NCBI GenBank assembly: GCA_903844815.1
Contig: CAIMVD010000172.1
Coordinates: forward strand, 41,798 to 105,797
Direction: 5' to 3'
DNA from: an uncultured Bacteroidota bacterium
GTDB taxonomy: Bacteria > Bacteroidota > Bacteroidia > Bacteroidales > VadinHA17
Length of the DNA stretch: 64,000 bases
Within the stretch, counting starts at the first letter, position 1; every line of letters begins with the position of its first letter. Below are positions 19,414 through 27,848 of the stretch, one piece after another. Both the position numbers and the translations under genes were made by a program. The notes beneath the pieces are model-generated. The model saw nothing but the letters and a program-made list of their open reading frames with translations, had not been told where the DNA came from and did no database searches.

Positions 19414-20126
19414 CATCAGCTATTCAATTTGGTTCGAAACAGATAGATTTTCAATTGGAGTATTCCAATCGGAAATCATTAGGAATTACTGTAAAACCCG
19501 ACTTATCAGTATTAGTAAAAGCCCCGGTTGACACTTCACTTGAAAAAGTTCAGGAAAAACTCAGCAAGAGAGCGGCCTGGATAATAAAACAGCAAAGTTT
19601 CTTTCTCTGTTTTCATCCTAAAACTCCGGCAAGAAGATATATTTCAGGAGAATCTCACCTCTATCTTGGAAGGCAATACCAATTGAAAGTGAAAAGTGAA
19701 AAGTCAAAAGTGAAAAGTGAAGAGGCTAAACTGCATGGCAGGTTTTTAGAAATATATACAATGGATAAAAGCAAGGTTAAAAATATTGTTGAGGAATGGT
19801 ACTTTTTAAAAGCCAGTGACAAATTACATTTGATAGCAAAACCTCTTTTCGAAGAGTTTGTAAAAAGACATAACTTATCACTTTTCACTTTTAGTTTTTC
19901 ACTTAAAAATATGCCAACCCGATGGGGAAGCTGCACACCAAAAGGTAAAATTATTTTAAATCCGGAATTGATTAAAGCGCCAAAAAGATGTATTGAATAT
20001 GTAATCATTCACGAACTATGTCATTTGGTTTATCATGATCACACACAGAGGTTTATTGATTTACAGACTAAAGAAATGCCCGACTGGGAAAAATGGAAAA
20101 CAAAACTGGAAAAACTGCTTGCATGA
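19410..20126 (+). CDS. YgjP/SprT-like zinc metalloprotease (DUF45)
   Basis: The 238-residue product belongs to the YgjP-like (DUF45) metallopeptidase family, common beside type I restriction genes. The zinc motif is in IIHELCHLVYHDHTQRF (HExxH, residues ~199-215), preceded by MPTRWGSCTPKGKIILNPELI, the conserved WGSC signature. Residues ~92-104 (VKSEKSKVKSEEA) come from an AAAGTGA-type repeat inside the gene and form a low-complexity hydrophilic stretch. The start codon overlaps the hsdR stop (ATGA), so the two are probably coupled. Its substrate is unknown; control of the restriction complex by proteolysis is one possibility, not shown. Confidence 0.85.
   Translation: MTSAIQFGSKQIDFQLEYSNRKSLGITVKPDLSVLVKAPVDTSLEKVQEKLSKRAAWIIKQQSFFLCFHPKTPARRYISGESHLYLGRQYQLKVKSEKSKVKSEEAKLHGRFLEIYTMDKSKVKNIVEEWYFLKASDKLHLIAKPLFEEFVKRHNLSLFTFSFSLKNMPTRWGSCTPKGKIILNPELIKAPKRCIEYVIIHELCHLVYHDHTQRFIDLQTKEMPDWEKWKTKLEKLLA
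19684..19892. repeat. AAAGTGA-type repeats forming an inverted pair inside the metalloprotease gene
   Basis: Direct repeats of AAAGTGA/AAAAGTGA fill 19684-19720. The 15-mer AAAAGTGAAAAGTGA (19706-19720) has its exact reverse complement TCACTTTTCACTTTT at 19878-19892, so the two could pair in DNA or mRNA. Both lie inside the open frame and do not break it. Confidence 0.7.
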
Positions 20127-20164
20127 ATAACCGATTTATAAATTTAAAATAGTTTTTTGTGTCA

Positions 20165-20198
20165 TTTGGTTGTGTTTTTTAAAAATATACTATCTTTG
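20165..20198 (+). promoter_or_regulatory. Promoter of the his operon
   Basis: TTTG (20165-20168) or TTG (20170-20172) as -33 element and TATCTTTG (20191-20198) as -7 element, 18 bp apart when TTG is used: a good match to the Bacteroidota TTTG / TAnnTTTG pattern. It would start transcription just before the His leader peptide. Confidence 0.75.
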
Positions 20199-20216
20199 CA
20201 TTCATATTTTTAACAA

Positions 20217-20270
20217 ATGAATTTCAAATCATCACATCATCATTTTCATACTTGCCCTCAGGCGAGGTGA
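20217..20270 (+). CDS. hisL: his operon leader peptide
   Basis: A 17-codon frame, MNFKSSHHHFHTCPQAR, with four histidine codons among five consecutive positions (20235-20249). It lies between a good promoter and a T-tailed hairpin directly upstream of hisG. That is the arrangement of a histidine attenuator: ribosomes stalling at the His codons when charged tRNA-His is scarce would favour read-through. A small hairpin CCTC/GAGG (20256-20259, 20264-20267) follows the His codons. A clear antiterminator partner for the terminator arm is not evident by eye. Confidence 0.85.
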   Translation: MNFKSSHHHFHTCPQAR

Positions 20271-20299
20271 TAATGATATGTGTTTACTAAAATATCATA

Positions 20300-20331
20300 A
20301 ACCCGTCAGAGCAGATCAGGCGGGTTTTTTT
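20300..20331 (+). terminator. Attenuator terminator upstream of hisG
   Basis: AACCCG (20300-20305) pairs with CGGGTT (20321-20326). The stem continues inward as TC/GG (one G-U), an A-A mismatch and GA/TC around the loop GCAGA. Seven T residues follow (20325-20331). It sits 30 bp after the leader peptide stop and 40 bp before hisG, so it would terminate his transcription when histidine is plentiful. Confidence 0.88.
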
Positions 20332-20371
20332 ATTACCGGCAGACTGAACTGACATAAAGTAAGATTTTAAA

Positions 20372-21229
20372 ATGGGAGTACTCAAAATTGCAATACAGAA
20401 GAGCGGAAGACTAAGTGAAAATTCAAAAAAATTACTTGAGGAGTGCGGAATAAAATTCTCAAACGGAACAGGTGTTCTGAAAACAACGGCAAAGAACTTT
20501 CCTGTTGAACTGCTCTTTCTAAGGGATGACGATATCCCTCAGTATGTAGAACAGCAGGTTGCCGATATTGGCATCCTTGGAGAAAATGTTGTTTTTGAGA
20601 AGAATAAGGATATCAACATTATTGAACAGCTTGGTTTTGCAGGATGCAGGCTTAGTATGGCCATACCGAGGGAAGAGTTATATACAGGGCCACAGTATTT
20701 CCAGAATAAAAAAATTGCTACCAGCTATCCCCGGATACTTGGAGAATTTCTGAAAGAACACAACATATCAGCGGAAATAGAGGAGATCAGTGGCAGCGTT
20801 GAAATTGCCCCTGGAATTGGTCTCGCCGATGCGGTTTGTGATATTGTGAGCTCAGGCAGTACCCTTCTCACCAATGGCCTGCACGAGGTAGAGACGATAC
20901 TTAAAAGCCAGGCAGTCATCGTTGGAAACAAAAACCTTGACACCGAAAAACAGGCTATTCTTGAGAAACTGCTGTTCAGGATCAGGTCGGTGAAAAGCGC
21001 AAATGAGAATAAATATATCCTCCTGAACGCGCCTGTGTCAGCCATCGATGATATTTGTAAGATTCTCCCCGGCATGAAGAGTCCGACAATCGTGCCCCTG
21101 GTTGAAAAGGGCTGGTGCAGCCTCCACTCGGTGGTGAAAGAGGATGAGTTCTGGGTAAGGATCGACCAGTTAAGGGAAGCAGGAGCCCAGGGAATACTCG
21201 TAATACCAATCGAAAAAATGATACTCTGA
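20372..21229 (+). CDS. hisG: ATP phosphoribosyltransferase (long form)
   Basis: First step of histidine synthesis: ATP plus PRPP to phosphoribosyl-ATP. The 285-residue product is the long HisG form: two PBP-like catalytic lobes (IAIQKSGRLSENSKKLLEECGI at the start; DAVCDIVSSGSTLLTNGLHEVE, the PRPP-binding loop, at ~residues 152-173) and a C-terminal ACT-like regulatory domain (~210-285, ending VIPIEKMIL). The long form needs no HisZ and is feedback inhibited by histidine in characterised members. It is the first gene after the His attenuator. Confidence 0.96.
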   Translation: MGVLKIAIQKSGRLSENSKKLLEECGIKFSNGTGVLKTTAKNFPVELLFLRDDDIPQYVEQQVADIGILGENVVFEKNKDINIIEQLGFAGCRLSMAIPREELYTGPQYFQNKKIATSYPRILGEFLKEHNISAEIEEISGSVEIAPGIGLADAVCDIVSSGSTLLTNGLHEVETILKSQAVIVGNKNLDTEKQAILEKLLFRIRSVKSANENKYILLNAPVSAIDDICKILPGMKSPTIVPLVEKGWCSLHSVVKEDEFWVRIDQLREAGAQGILVIPIEKMIL

Positions 21230-21324
21230 TGAAACCCTCATGATTGGTCACAATCATAAACACAAGTGAAAATGAATTATTCATGTGCGGTTCCAACATT
21301 ACTATAAATTCAAAATTATATACG

Positions 21325-22614
21325 ATGAAAATAATCTTAAATCCTTCAAAAGAGAGATGGTATGACCTCTCAAAAAGACCCAGAATGGACAAGTCAGAAC
21401 TTGAGGAAACCGTCAGGGAAATTATTTACAGCATACAGGCCGGTAAGGACAATGCTGTCAGAAGTTTGTCGGCAAAATACGATAATGTAATTCATCGCGA
21501 CTTCAAGGTATCTGAGAAAGAGATAACGGAAGCCAAAAACCTGATATCTGAGGAACTGAAAGAGGCAATAGACCTCGCAAAAGCGAATATATGGAAATTC
21601 CATTCCGGAAGGATTCCTGAAGAACATGTAATTGAAACGACAGCCGGAGTGAAATGCTGGAGGAAAAGCGTTCCGATCGAAAGGGTCGGGTTATATATTC
21701 CAGGAGGCAGCGCTCCTCTCTTTTCAACCCTTCTGATGCTTGGCATTCCTGCAAAAATTGCCGGATGCAGGGAAATAATACTTTGCACGCCTCCCGATAA
21801 AGATGGCAATGTAAATCCTTTAATCCTCTATACTGCAGGTCTGATAGGCATTACAGACATCTATACAATTGGCGGGGCACAGGCAATTGCTGCAATGGCA
21901 TACGGAACTGAAACCATACCCAGGGTATACAAGATTTTCGGCCCAGGTAACCAGTACGTTACAAAAGCCAAGGAGATGATACAGCAGGACGGGATTGCTA
22001 TTGACCTGCCGGCAGGACCCAGCGAGGTGCTAGTCATTGCAGACAAGACTGCCAATCCCGAGTTTATCGCTGCAGACCTCCTGTCACAGGCAGAGCATGG
22101 CCCCGATAGCCAGGTGGTTCTCCTTACCGATGACCCTGATCTTATCTCAACTGTGAAAGCCGAAACTGACAAACAGCTGCAGGTACTTCCCAGAAAAGAA
22201 ATTGCCGAAAAGGCACTCGAGAAAAGCAAGCTGATCCTCCTATCATCCATCGATGAGTGTATAGAATTCAGCAACAGTTATGCTCCGGAGCATTTGATTA
22301 TCAATACTTCCGATCCTGATTATGTAGCCGAGAGAGTCACCAACGCAGGATCAGTATTCCTCGGGACTTTCAGCTGCGAAAGTGCAGGTGACTACGCTTC
22401 GGGGCCAAACCATACGCTTCCTACAAACGGATTTGCAAAAAGCTATACAGGTGTTTCAACCGAGAGTTTTATAAAGAGGATCTCATTTCAGGAGATCTCC
22501 AGGGAAGGATTATTAAACCTGGGCCCGGCTATTGAACTGATGGCGGAGGCAGAATCGTTGCAGGCACATAAAAATGCCGTCACACTCCGATTAAAAAGCA
22601 TCAAGAATGACTGA
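21325..22614 (+). CDS. hisD: Histidinol dehydrogenase
   Basis: Last two steps, histidinol to histidine, NAD- and zinc-dependent. The frame is open from 21244, but the conserved N-terminus begins at MKIILNPSKERWYDLSKRP, so the ATG at 21325 is chosen; it gives 429 residues, the usual length. Seen: PIERVGLYIPGGSAPLFSTLLM, GAQAIAAMAYGT, FGPGNQYVTKAKE, DLPAGPSEVLVIAD, the zinc/catalytic region LLSQAEHGPDSQ, NSYAPEHLI and the SAGDYASGPNHTLPT motif. The 95-bp gap after hisG holds a short hairpin ATGATTG/CAATCAT (21240-21257) without a T-run. hisC overlaps it by 8 bp. Confidence 0.95.
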   Translation: MKIILNPSKERWYDLSKRPRMDKSELEETVREIIYSIQAGKDNAVRSLSAKYDNVIHRDFKVSEKEITEAKNLISEELKEAIDLAKANIWKFHSGRIPEEHVIETTAGVKCWRKSVPIERVGLYIPGGSAPLFSTLLMLGIPAKIAGCREIILCTPPDKDGNVNPLILYTAGLIGITDIYTIGGAQAIAAMAYGTETIPRVYKIFGPGNQYVTKAKEMIQQDGIAIDLPAGPSEVLVIADKTANPEFIAADLLSQAEHGPDSQVVLLTDDPDLISTVKAETDKQLQVLPRKEIAEKALEKSKLILLSSIDECIEFSNSYAPEHLIINTSDPDYVAERVTNAGSVFLGTFSCESAGDYASGPNHTLPTNGFAKSYTGVSTESFIKRISFQEISREGLLNLGPAIELMAEAESLQAHKNAVTLRLKSIKND

Positions 22615-23638
22615 TATTGATAAGCTGGTAAGGAATAATGTGCGCAATCTTGCTCCCTATTCTTCTGCCAGGGATGAGTTCAGTGGCAAGGAAGGGATAT
22701 TTTTGGATGCCAATGAGAATCCTTACGGGAATCTCAACAGGTATCCCGATCCTTATCAGAGGGAACTTAAATCAGCTATTTCAAAAATCAAGGGTATTCC
22801 CGAGGAAAAGATCTTTCTCGGAAACGGAAGCGATGAGGTAATAGACCTCTGCTTCAGGATATTCTGCAACCCAGGAACAGATAAAGCGCTTACCTTCTCC
22901 CCTACTTATGGAATGTACGAAGTATCGGCGGCAATTAATGACATCAAAATAATCAAGGTTCCGCTTAATGGCAGTTTTCAGATCGATATGCCCGTGGTTT
23001 TACCGCTGCTTGACGATGAAACCCTGAAACTCATTTTCATCTGCTCACCAAACAACCCTACCGGCAACTGTTTCAACAGGGCCGATATCGAAAAAATAAT
23101 AAGTACTTTCCATGGCATAGTAGTTATCGATGAAGCTTATATTGATTTCACCGAAAAGCCTTCATTCACTCCTCTGACCTCAGCTTACTCCAACCTCATT
23201 GTCATGCAGACCCTTAGTAAAGCGATGGGACTTGCTGCGGTAAGGATCGGAATGGCGATAACAAATACTGATATTATTAAATATTTTAATAAGATAAAAC
23301 CTCCTTATAATATCAGCACAATTAATCAGAGAGCTGCCCTGAAAATGCTTGCGACAAAAGGCGAAAATAAGCGACAGATTAACCTGATAATTCGTGAAAG
23401 AGACATATTATCTGCAAAACTTCTTGATTTAAAGATCACAAAAAAAATATTCCCGACCGATGCCAACTTCATCCTTTTAGAGGTCACAGATGCCACAGGC
23501 ATATACAGTTCGCTTGTTGAAAAGAATATTATAGTGCGCAACAGGACAAGCGTTGTAAATAACTGCCTGCGTATCACTGTCGGGAAACCCCTGGAAAATA
23601 ATGCCCTGGTAAGTGCACTTAACTCGTTCGAACAATGA
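22607..23638 (+). CDS. hisC: Histidinol-phosphate aminotransferase
   Basis: PLP enzyme that aminates imidazole-acetol phosphate. The 343-residue fold-type I aminotransferase shows [18 protein letters not shown] near the N-terminus, [39 protein letters not shown], and the PLP-lysine region [16 protein letters not shown] (Lys near residue 205). The C-terminal [17 protein letters not shown] fits HisC. It overlaps hisD and hisB by a few bases, as in a tightly coupled operon. Confidence 0.95.
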   Translation: MTDIDKLVRNNVRNLAPYSSARDEFSGKEGIFLDANENPYGNLNRYPDPYQRELKSAISKIKGIPEEKIFLGNGSDEVIDLCFRIFCNPGTDKALTFSPTYGMYEVSAAINDIKIIKVPLNGSFQIDMPVVLPLLDDETLKLIFICSPNNPTGNCFNRADIEKIISTFHGIVVIDEAYIDFTEKPSFTPLTSAYSNLIVMQTLSKAMGLAAVRIGMAITNTDIIKYFNKIKPPYNISTINQRAALKMLATKGENKRQINLIIRERDILSAKLLDLKITKKIFPTDANFILLEVTDATGIYSSLVEKNIIVRNRTSVVNNCLRITVGKPLENNALVSALNSFEQ

Positions 23639-24723
23639 AAAAAGTCCTGTTTATCGATCGCGATGGTACAATCATAGCTGAACCTGAAGATGAACAGGTC
23701 GACAGTTTTGAAAAGCTGGCTTTCCTGCCCGGAGCTATTGGTGCCCTGTCGAAAATAGCAAGGGAGACCGATTTCGAACTTGTATTGGTTACCAACCAGG
23801 ATGGTCTGGGTACCGGATCTTTTCCTGAAGACTCCTTCTGGCCAGTACAGAATCTCATGCTAAATATACTTAGAGGCGAGGGAGTCAGCTTCAGGGAAAT
23901 CTTTATCGACAGGAGCTTTCCACATGAAAACCTTCCTACCCGAAAACCAGGGACGGCATTGCTTGTGAACTACCTTAGCACCGGAATTGACCTCAATGAA
24001 TCCTATGTTATCGGCGACAGGCTCACTGACCTTCAGCTTGCAAAAAATCTGGGATGCAAGGCTATTTTCATAAACGGAACTTATTCTCGGGATGCTGAAC
24101 TTTCAACAATCGACTGGAATGAAATTTACAGTTTCCTGAAAGAGAGGCCAAGGGTTGCAACCGTTGAACGCAACACCTCTGAAACAAAAATAAGTGTCGG
24201 GCTCAACCTCGACGGAACAGGAAAATGTTCAGCAGAGACCGGCATAGGTTTTTTTGACCATATGCTTGAGCAGATTGCCCGGCATGGCAATATTGATCTG
24301 AATATTAAAGTAAAAGGCGACCTGCATATCGACGAACACCACACTGTTGAAGATGTTGCAATAACCCTCGGAGATGCATTTCAAAAAGCTCTGGGCGGTA
24401 AAAAAGGAATAGAAAGGTATGGATTCACTTTGCCTATGGACGATTGCCTTGCACAGGTTGCCATTGATTTCGGGGGAAGACCCTGGCTTGTTTGGGATGT
24501 CCTGTTCATTCGTGAAAAAATCGGAGAATTGCCGGCAGAGATGATTTTTCACTTCTTCAAGTCATTCAGCGATAGTTCAAAATGCAATCTGAACATCAGG
24601 GCCGAAGGAGAAAATGAACATCATAAAGCAGAGGCTATTTGCAAGGCATTTGCAAAATCGATAAAAATGGCTGTAAAACAAACCGATAATTTCAATTTAC
24701 CATCAACAAAAGGCACTCTATGA
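23635..24723 (+). CDS. hisB: Bifunctional histidinol-phosphatase / imidazoleglycerol-phosphate dehydratase
   Basis: Fusion enzyme of 362 residues. The N-terminal HAD phosphatase (~1-165) has [12 protein letters not shown] with the nucleophile Asp and [18 protein letters not shown]. The C-terminal dehydratase (~170-362) has [33 protein letters not shown] and [17 protein letters not shown], the two metal-binding His motifs. The fusion is typical of Bacteroidota and enterobacteria. It covers steps 7 and 9 of the pathway. The start overlaps the hisC stop by 4 bp and the end overlaps hisH. Confidence 0.96.
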   Translation: MKKVLFIDRDGTIIAEPEDEQVDSFEKLAFLPGAIGALSKIARETDFELVLVTNQDGLGTGSFPEDSFWPVQNLMLNILRGEGVSFREIFIDRSFPHENLPTRKPGTALLVNYLSTGIDLNESYVIGDRLTDLQLAKNLGCKAIFINGTYSRDAELSTIDWNEIYSFLKERPRVATVERNTSETKISVGLNLDGTGKCSAETGIGFFDHMLEQIARHGNIDLNIKVKGDLHIDEHHTVEDVAITLGDAFQKALGGKKGIERYGFTLPMDDCLAQVAIDFGGRPWLVWDVLFIREKIGELPAEMIFHFFKSFSDSSKCNLNIRAEGENEHHKAEAICKAFAKSIKMAVKQTDNFNLPSTKGTL

Positions 24724-25298
24724 TTGCTATTGTCAAATACAATGCAGGGAATATTAAATCAGTTGCAAACGCTATTTCACGTCTCGGTTTCGAGAGCATA
24801 ATAACCGATGACCCACTCGAACTTGCCGGTGCCGATAAGGTAATCTTTCCCGGAGTGGGAGAAGCAGGTTCTGCAATGAAATATCTCAGGGAAAGAGGTC
24901 TCGATAAAACCCTGGTCGCGCTTAAACAGCCCGTTCTTGGTATTTGCCTTGGGATGCAACTCCTCTGCCGAAGTACGGAAGAGGCCGATACAAAATGTCT
25001 GGGTGTATTCAATTCAGATGTAATGCTCTTCCCTCCTGTAGATAAAATACCACACATGGGATGGAACAATTTCCTTACACTCAAAGGAGAGCTGTATAAA
25101 GGTATTTCAAAGGAAGATGACGTTTACTACGTTCACAGTTATTATGCCGGGATATCATCGTGCACTTCTGCAACCTGCGATTATATCCTTCCTTTCAGCG
25201 CATCATTGCAGTTCGAAAACTTTTATGCGACCCAGTATCATCCCGAAAAATCAGCGGAAGTTGGGGAGAAAATACTTTTAAACTTTCTTCAGCTGTGA
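24720..25298 (+). CDS. hisH: Imidazole glycerol phosphate synthase, glutaminase subunit
   Basis: Class I glutamine amidotransferase that feeds ammonia to HisF. The 192-residue protein has [16 protein letters not shown] (oxyanion/Gly region), the nucleophile cysteine in [16 protein letters not shown] (~residue 78), and the His-Glu pair in [14 protein letters not shown] (~residues 174-176). Length fits (~195-210). It overlaps hisB by 4 bp and hisA by 4 bp (GTGA). Confidence 0.96.
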   Translation: MIAIVKYNAGNIKSVANAISRLGFESIITDDPLELAGADKVIFPGVGEAGSAMKYLRERGLDKTLVALKQPVLGICLGMQLLCRSTEEADTKCLGVFNSDVMLFPPVDKIPHMGWNNFLTLKGELYKGISKEDDVYYVHSYYAGISSCTSATCDYILPFSASLQFENFYATQYHPEKSAEVGEKILLNFLQL

Positions 25299-26008
25299 GA
25301 ATAATTATTGCTATCGATATTATCGACGGAAAATGTGTACGTCTCACAAGGGGCGACTTCAATACCAAGAAGATCTACAATGAGGATCCTCTTGAAGTAG
25401 CTTTGCAGATCGAGGACAACGGACTAGGTTACCTTCATCTTGTTGACCTCGACGGGGCTAAGAATAAGAAGGTTGTTAATCTTAAGGTCCTTGAAAAAAT
25501 TGCAGGAAGAACAAGCCTTAAAATTGACTTTGGAGGAGGAGTAAGGTCAATGAGCGATGTAAGAAGCATCTTCGATGCGGGAGCAAACCAGGTTAATGCA
25601 GGAAGCATTGCTGTAACCGAACCTGAAACATTTATCGGCTGGCTAAATGACCTCAGTTCCGAAAAAATAATTCTCGGCGCTGATTGTATTGATGGGAAGG
25701 TGTCAACCGCAGGATGGCTCGAAAAATCAGACATGGATATCATTGCTTTCCTTTCGGATTACAGCTCAAAAGGCGTGAAATACACAGTTTGTACCGATAT
25801 ATCCAAAGACGGTATGCTTAGTGGCCCGTCAACTTCACTCTATAAGGAAATACTGGCTGCAGTAAAGATCAACCTGATTGCCAGCGGCGGAATAACATCA
25901 GAAAAGGATATTGAAGATCTCATAAGTACAGGATGCGAAGGGGCAATCATCGGAAAAGCCGTTTATGAGGGAAAATTAACTTTAAAAACTTTAGGGAAGC
26001 TATGCTGA
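25295..26008 (+). CDS. hisA: ProFAR isomerase
   Basis: (beta/alpha)8 barrel isomerase that converts ProFAR to PRFAR. The frame is open further upstream, but the barrel begins [21 protein letters not shown], so the GTG at 25295, overlapping the hisH stop, is the likely start (237 residues, the family norm). Seen: catalytic Asp in [34 protein letters not shown], the second catalytic Asp in [14 protein letters not shown] and [14 protein letters not shown]. hisF overlaps its last 7 bases. Confidence 0.94.
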   Translation: MRIIIAIDIIDGKCVRLTRGDFNTKKIYNEDPLEVALQIEDNGLGYLHLVDLDGAKNKKVVNLKVLEKIAGRTSLKIDFGGGVRSMSDVRSIFDAGANQVNAGSIAVTEPETFIGWLNDLSSEKIILGADCIDGKVSTAGWLEKSDMDIIAFLSDYSSKGVKYTVCTDISKDGMLSGPSTSLYKEILAAVKINLIASGGITSEKDIEDLISTGCEGAIIGKAVYEGKLTLKTLGKLC

Positions 26009-26760
26009 AAAGAAGGATAATTCCCTGTCTGGATATAAAAGACGGACGGACGGTAAAAGGGGTAAATTTCATAAACCTCAGGGATGCCGGCGATCCTGTG
26101 GAGAATGCAAGGGAATACGTCAGGCAGGGTGCCGATGAACTTGTATTCCTCGATATAACGGCAACAATCGAAAACAGGAAGGCACTGGCAGGACTGGTTG
26201 AACGAATTGCTGCGGAGATCAACATTCCGTTTACTGTCGGGGGAGGAATCAATACAATTGAGGATGTCAGAGTTCTTATTAGTGCGGGAGCCGACAAGAT
26301 AACTATAAACTCATCTGGTGTCAGAAATCCTGACCTGATAACTGAAATTGCCGGCCAGTTCGGCAGCCAATGCGTTGTGGTTGCAATTGATACAAGATTT
26401 GCCGACGATGAATGGACTGTTTTTGTTGACGGTGGAAGAACTCCAACCGGACTAAAAACAATGGACTGGGCACGGAAGGTCGAAGATCTTGGGGCAGGTG
26501 AAATTATGCTGACTTCAATGAACAGTGACGGAACGAAAGCCGGATTCTCTACTGATATTACAGCTTTAGTCAGCAGTTCAATTAATATCCCTGTTATAGC
26601 TTCGGGAGGAGCGGGATCAATGGAACACTTCAGGGATGTCTTTTTCAATACCGCCTGCAGCGCTGCGCTCGCAGCAAGTATTTTCCATTTCGGGGAAATT
26701 GACATCCGTGACCTGAAAAAATACCTTTCTGAAAATAACATTAGTGTAAGAATTACATAA
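26002..26760 (+). CDS. hisF: Imidazole glycerol phosphate synthase, cyclase subunit
   Basis: Barrel enzyme that combines PRFAR with HisH-derived ammonia to give IGP and AICAR. The 252-residue protein has [20 protein letters not shown] (catalytic Asp 11), [28 protein letters not shown], the second catalytic Asp in [15 protein letters not shown], and [15 protein letters not shown]. Length and motifs are complete. A CTCTGTG/CACAGAG inverted-repeat element separates it from hisIE. Confidence 0.96.
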   Translation: MLKRRIIPCLDIKDGRTVKGVNFINLRDAGDPVENAREYVRQGADELVFLDITATIENRKALAGLVERIAAEINIPFTVGGGINTIEDVRVLISAGADKITINSSGVRNPDLITEIAGQFGSQCVVVAIDTRFADDEWTVFVDGGRTPTGLKTMDWARKVEDLGAGEIMLTSMNSDGTKAGFSTDITALVSSSINIPVIASGGAGSMEHFRDVFFNTACSAALAASIFHFGEIDIRDLKKYLSENNISVRIT

Positions 26761-26767
26761 TTAAACC

Positions 26768-26880
26768 CTCTGTGTTCTCTGTGGTTCTCTGTGGAACTCC
26801 GTGTAAGTTCTTTTTTAGTTACACAGAGAGACACAGAGGAGGCACAGAGGAGGCACAGAGAGACACAGAGAGCCACAGAG
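26768..26880. repeat. CTCTGTG/CACAGAG inverted-repeat element inside the his operon
   Basis: The left arm is a run of CTCTGTG units (26768-26800) followed by GTGTAAGTTCTTTTTT; the right arm starts TTACAC (26819) and continues as repeated CACAGAG units to 26880. It would fold as a long hairpin around the centre 26801-26824. The 16-mer CTCCGTGTAAGTTCTT (26797-26812) recurs reverse-complemented at 61567-61582, and the centre is shared with the element at 46516. Confidence 0.85.
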
Positions 26881-26899
26881 ATTCAAAAAATCAAAAAAA

Positions 26900-27490
26900 A
26901 TGGAAATAAATTTCAGCAAGGGAGACGGACTGGTTCCGGTTGTTATACAGGATTATAACACCCTGCAGGTTCTGATGGTAGGCTACATGAATAATGAAGC
27001 CTGGGAAAAAACCAACAGTGAGAAAAAAGTAACCTTCTTCAGCCGAAGCAAGAACCGGCTTTGGACGAAGGGTGAAACATCAGGCAACTTTCTAAATGTG
27101 GTTGAGGTATTCGCCGATTGCGACAACGACTCAATTCTTATTAAGGTAAAACCCGAAGGCCCGGTTTGCCATACAGGCACTACGTCCTGCTTTAATAATG
27201 ATGATTCAAGTGGTTTCATTTATTTCCTTGAACAGATTATTAGTAAAAGGATTGAAAGTAACTCCACCGATTCTTACACCAATAAGCTTTATAAAAAAGG
27301 AATAAATAAGATAGCACAAAAGGTCGGAGAAGAAGCCGTTGAGCTGGTGATCGAATCCAAAGACGACAACATAGACCTATTTAAAAATGAAGCTGCTGAC
27401 CTCCTTTATCATCTTCTTATCTTGCTTAAAACGAAAAAAACCGATTTCAGAAGCATCGAAGAAGTACTGAGAGGAAGACATAAGGTATAG
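26900..27490 (+). CDS. hisI: Bifunctional phosphoribosyl-AMP cyclohydrolase / phosphoribosyl-ATP diphosphatase
   Basis: HisIE fusion catalysing steps 2 and 3, 196 residues. The N-terminal cyclohydrolase (~1-105) has VLMVGYMNNEAWEKT, FFSRSKNRLWTKGETSGNFL, the metal/zinc residues in ADCDNDSILIKVKPEGPVCH and the Cys of TTSCF. The C-terminal pyrophosphohydrolase (~110-196) has KVGEEAVELVIESK and NEAADLLYHLLILL (acidic MazG-like helices). It completes the operon, so all histidine activities are encoded between 20372 and 27490. Confidence 0.95.
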   Translation: MEINFSKGDGLVPVVIQDYNTLQVLMVGYMNNEAWEKTNSEKKVTFFSRSKNRLWTKGETSGNFLNVVEVFADCDNDSILIKVKPEGPVCHTGTTSCFNNDDSSGFIYFLEQIISKRIESNSTDSYTNKLYKKGINKIAQKVGEEAVELVIESKDDNIDLFKNEAADLLYHLLILLKTKKTDFRSIEEVLRGRHKV

Positions 27491-27496
27491 AGTTTG

Positions 27497-27531
27497 GACA
27501 CAAGACACAAGACACAAGACACAAGATACAA
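27497..27531. repeat. 7-bp tandem repeat after hisIE
   Basis: Four exact copies of GACACAA and one GATACAA in a row, starting 7 bp after the hisIE stop. Further CTTTGTG-like words follow at 27561-27605. No reading frame; no terminator hairpin was recognised for the his operon here. Confidence 0.85.
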
Positions 27532-27651
27532 GATAAACGACACACTGAACAAAGTGATTTATGAATTCCTTTGTGTCCTTTTCTCAAAACTTAGTATCCT
27601 TTGTGTTTAAAAAGTATTAATTTTAAACTCAACCTGCGTTTTTTATTTAAT

Positions 27652-27686
27652 TTTGAATAGTTTCTTTAAAAAATACCTTACTTTTG
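27652..27686 (+). promoter_or_regulatory. Promoter of the aromatic operon
   Basis: TTTG (27652-27655) and TACTTTTG (27679-27686), the second a full match to the Bacteroidota -7 box TAnnTTTG. The 23-bp spacing is longer than usual, so the true -33 element may lie a few bases downstream. The Phe/Tyr leader peptide starts 21 bp after the -7 box. Confidence 0.65.
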
Positions 27687-27707
27687 TAATCCAATAAAAA
27701 CGACCAG

Positions 27708-27770
27708 ATGAGTTCTGTATCCAAATACTTTATCCTCTATTTTTACTTCTTTTTTTATTTTAAAGACTGA
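27708..27770 (+). CDS. Phe/Tyr-rich leader peptide of the aromatic operon
   Basis: A 20-codon frame that starts MSSVSK and then reads YFILYFYFFFYF: ten aromatic codons (six Phe, four Tyr) in twelve positions (27726-27761), ending KD and TGA. It lies between a -7 box and a T-tailed hairpin directly upstream of pheA, as expected for attenuation sensing charged tRNA-Phe and tRNA-Tyr. Without selection such a run after an ATG at this exact place is unlikely, although T-rich DNA favours Phe codons. Confidence 0.85.
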   Translation: MSSVSKYFILYFYFFFYFKD

Positions 27771-27812
27771 AGCAGGGATTTTTGTATACAGATAATTAAA
27801 TTTATATGAAAC

Positions 27813-27842
27813 AAGGGTCCTTCAAAGGGGCCCTTCTTTTTT
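27813..27842 (+). terminator. Attenuator terminator upstream of pheA
   Basis: AAGGGTCC (27813-27820) pairs with GGGCCCTT (27828-27835, one G-U) around a 7-base loop, followed by CTTTTTT to 27842, seven bases before the pheA start. It is 43 bp after the leader peptide stop. The competing antiterminator is not obvious by eye. Confidence 0.88.
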
Positions 27843-27848
27843 AAAACA

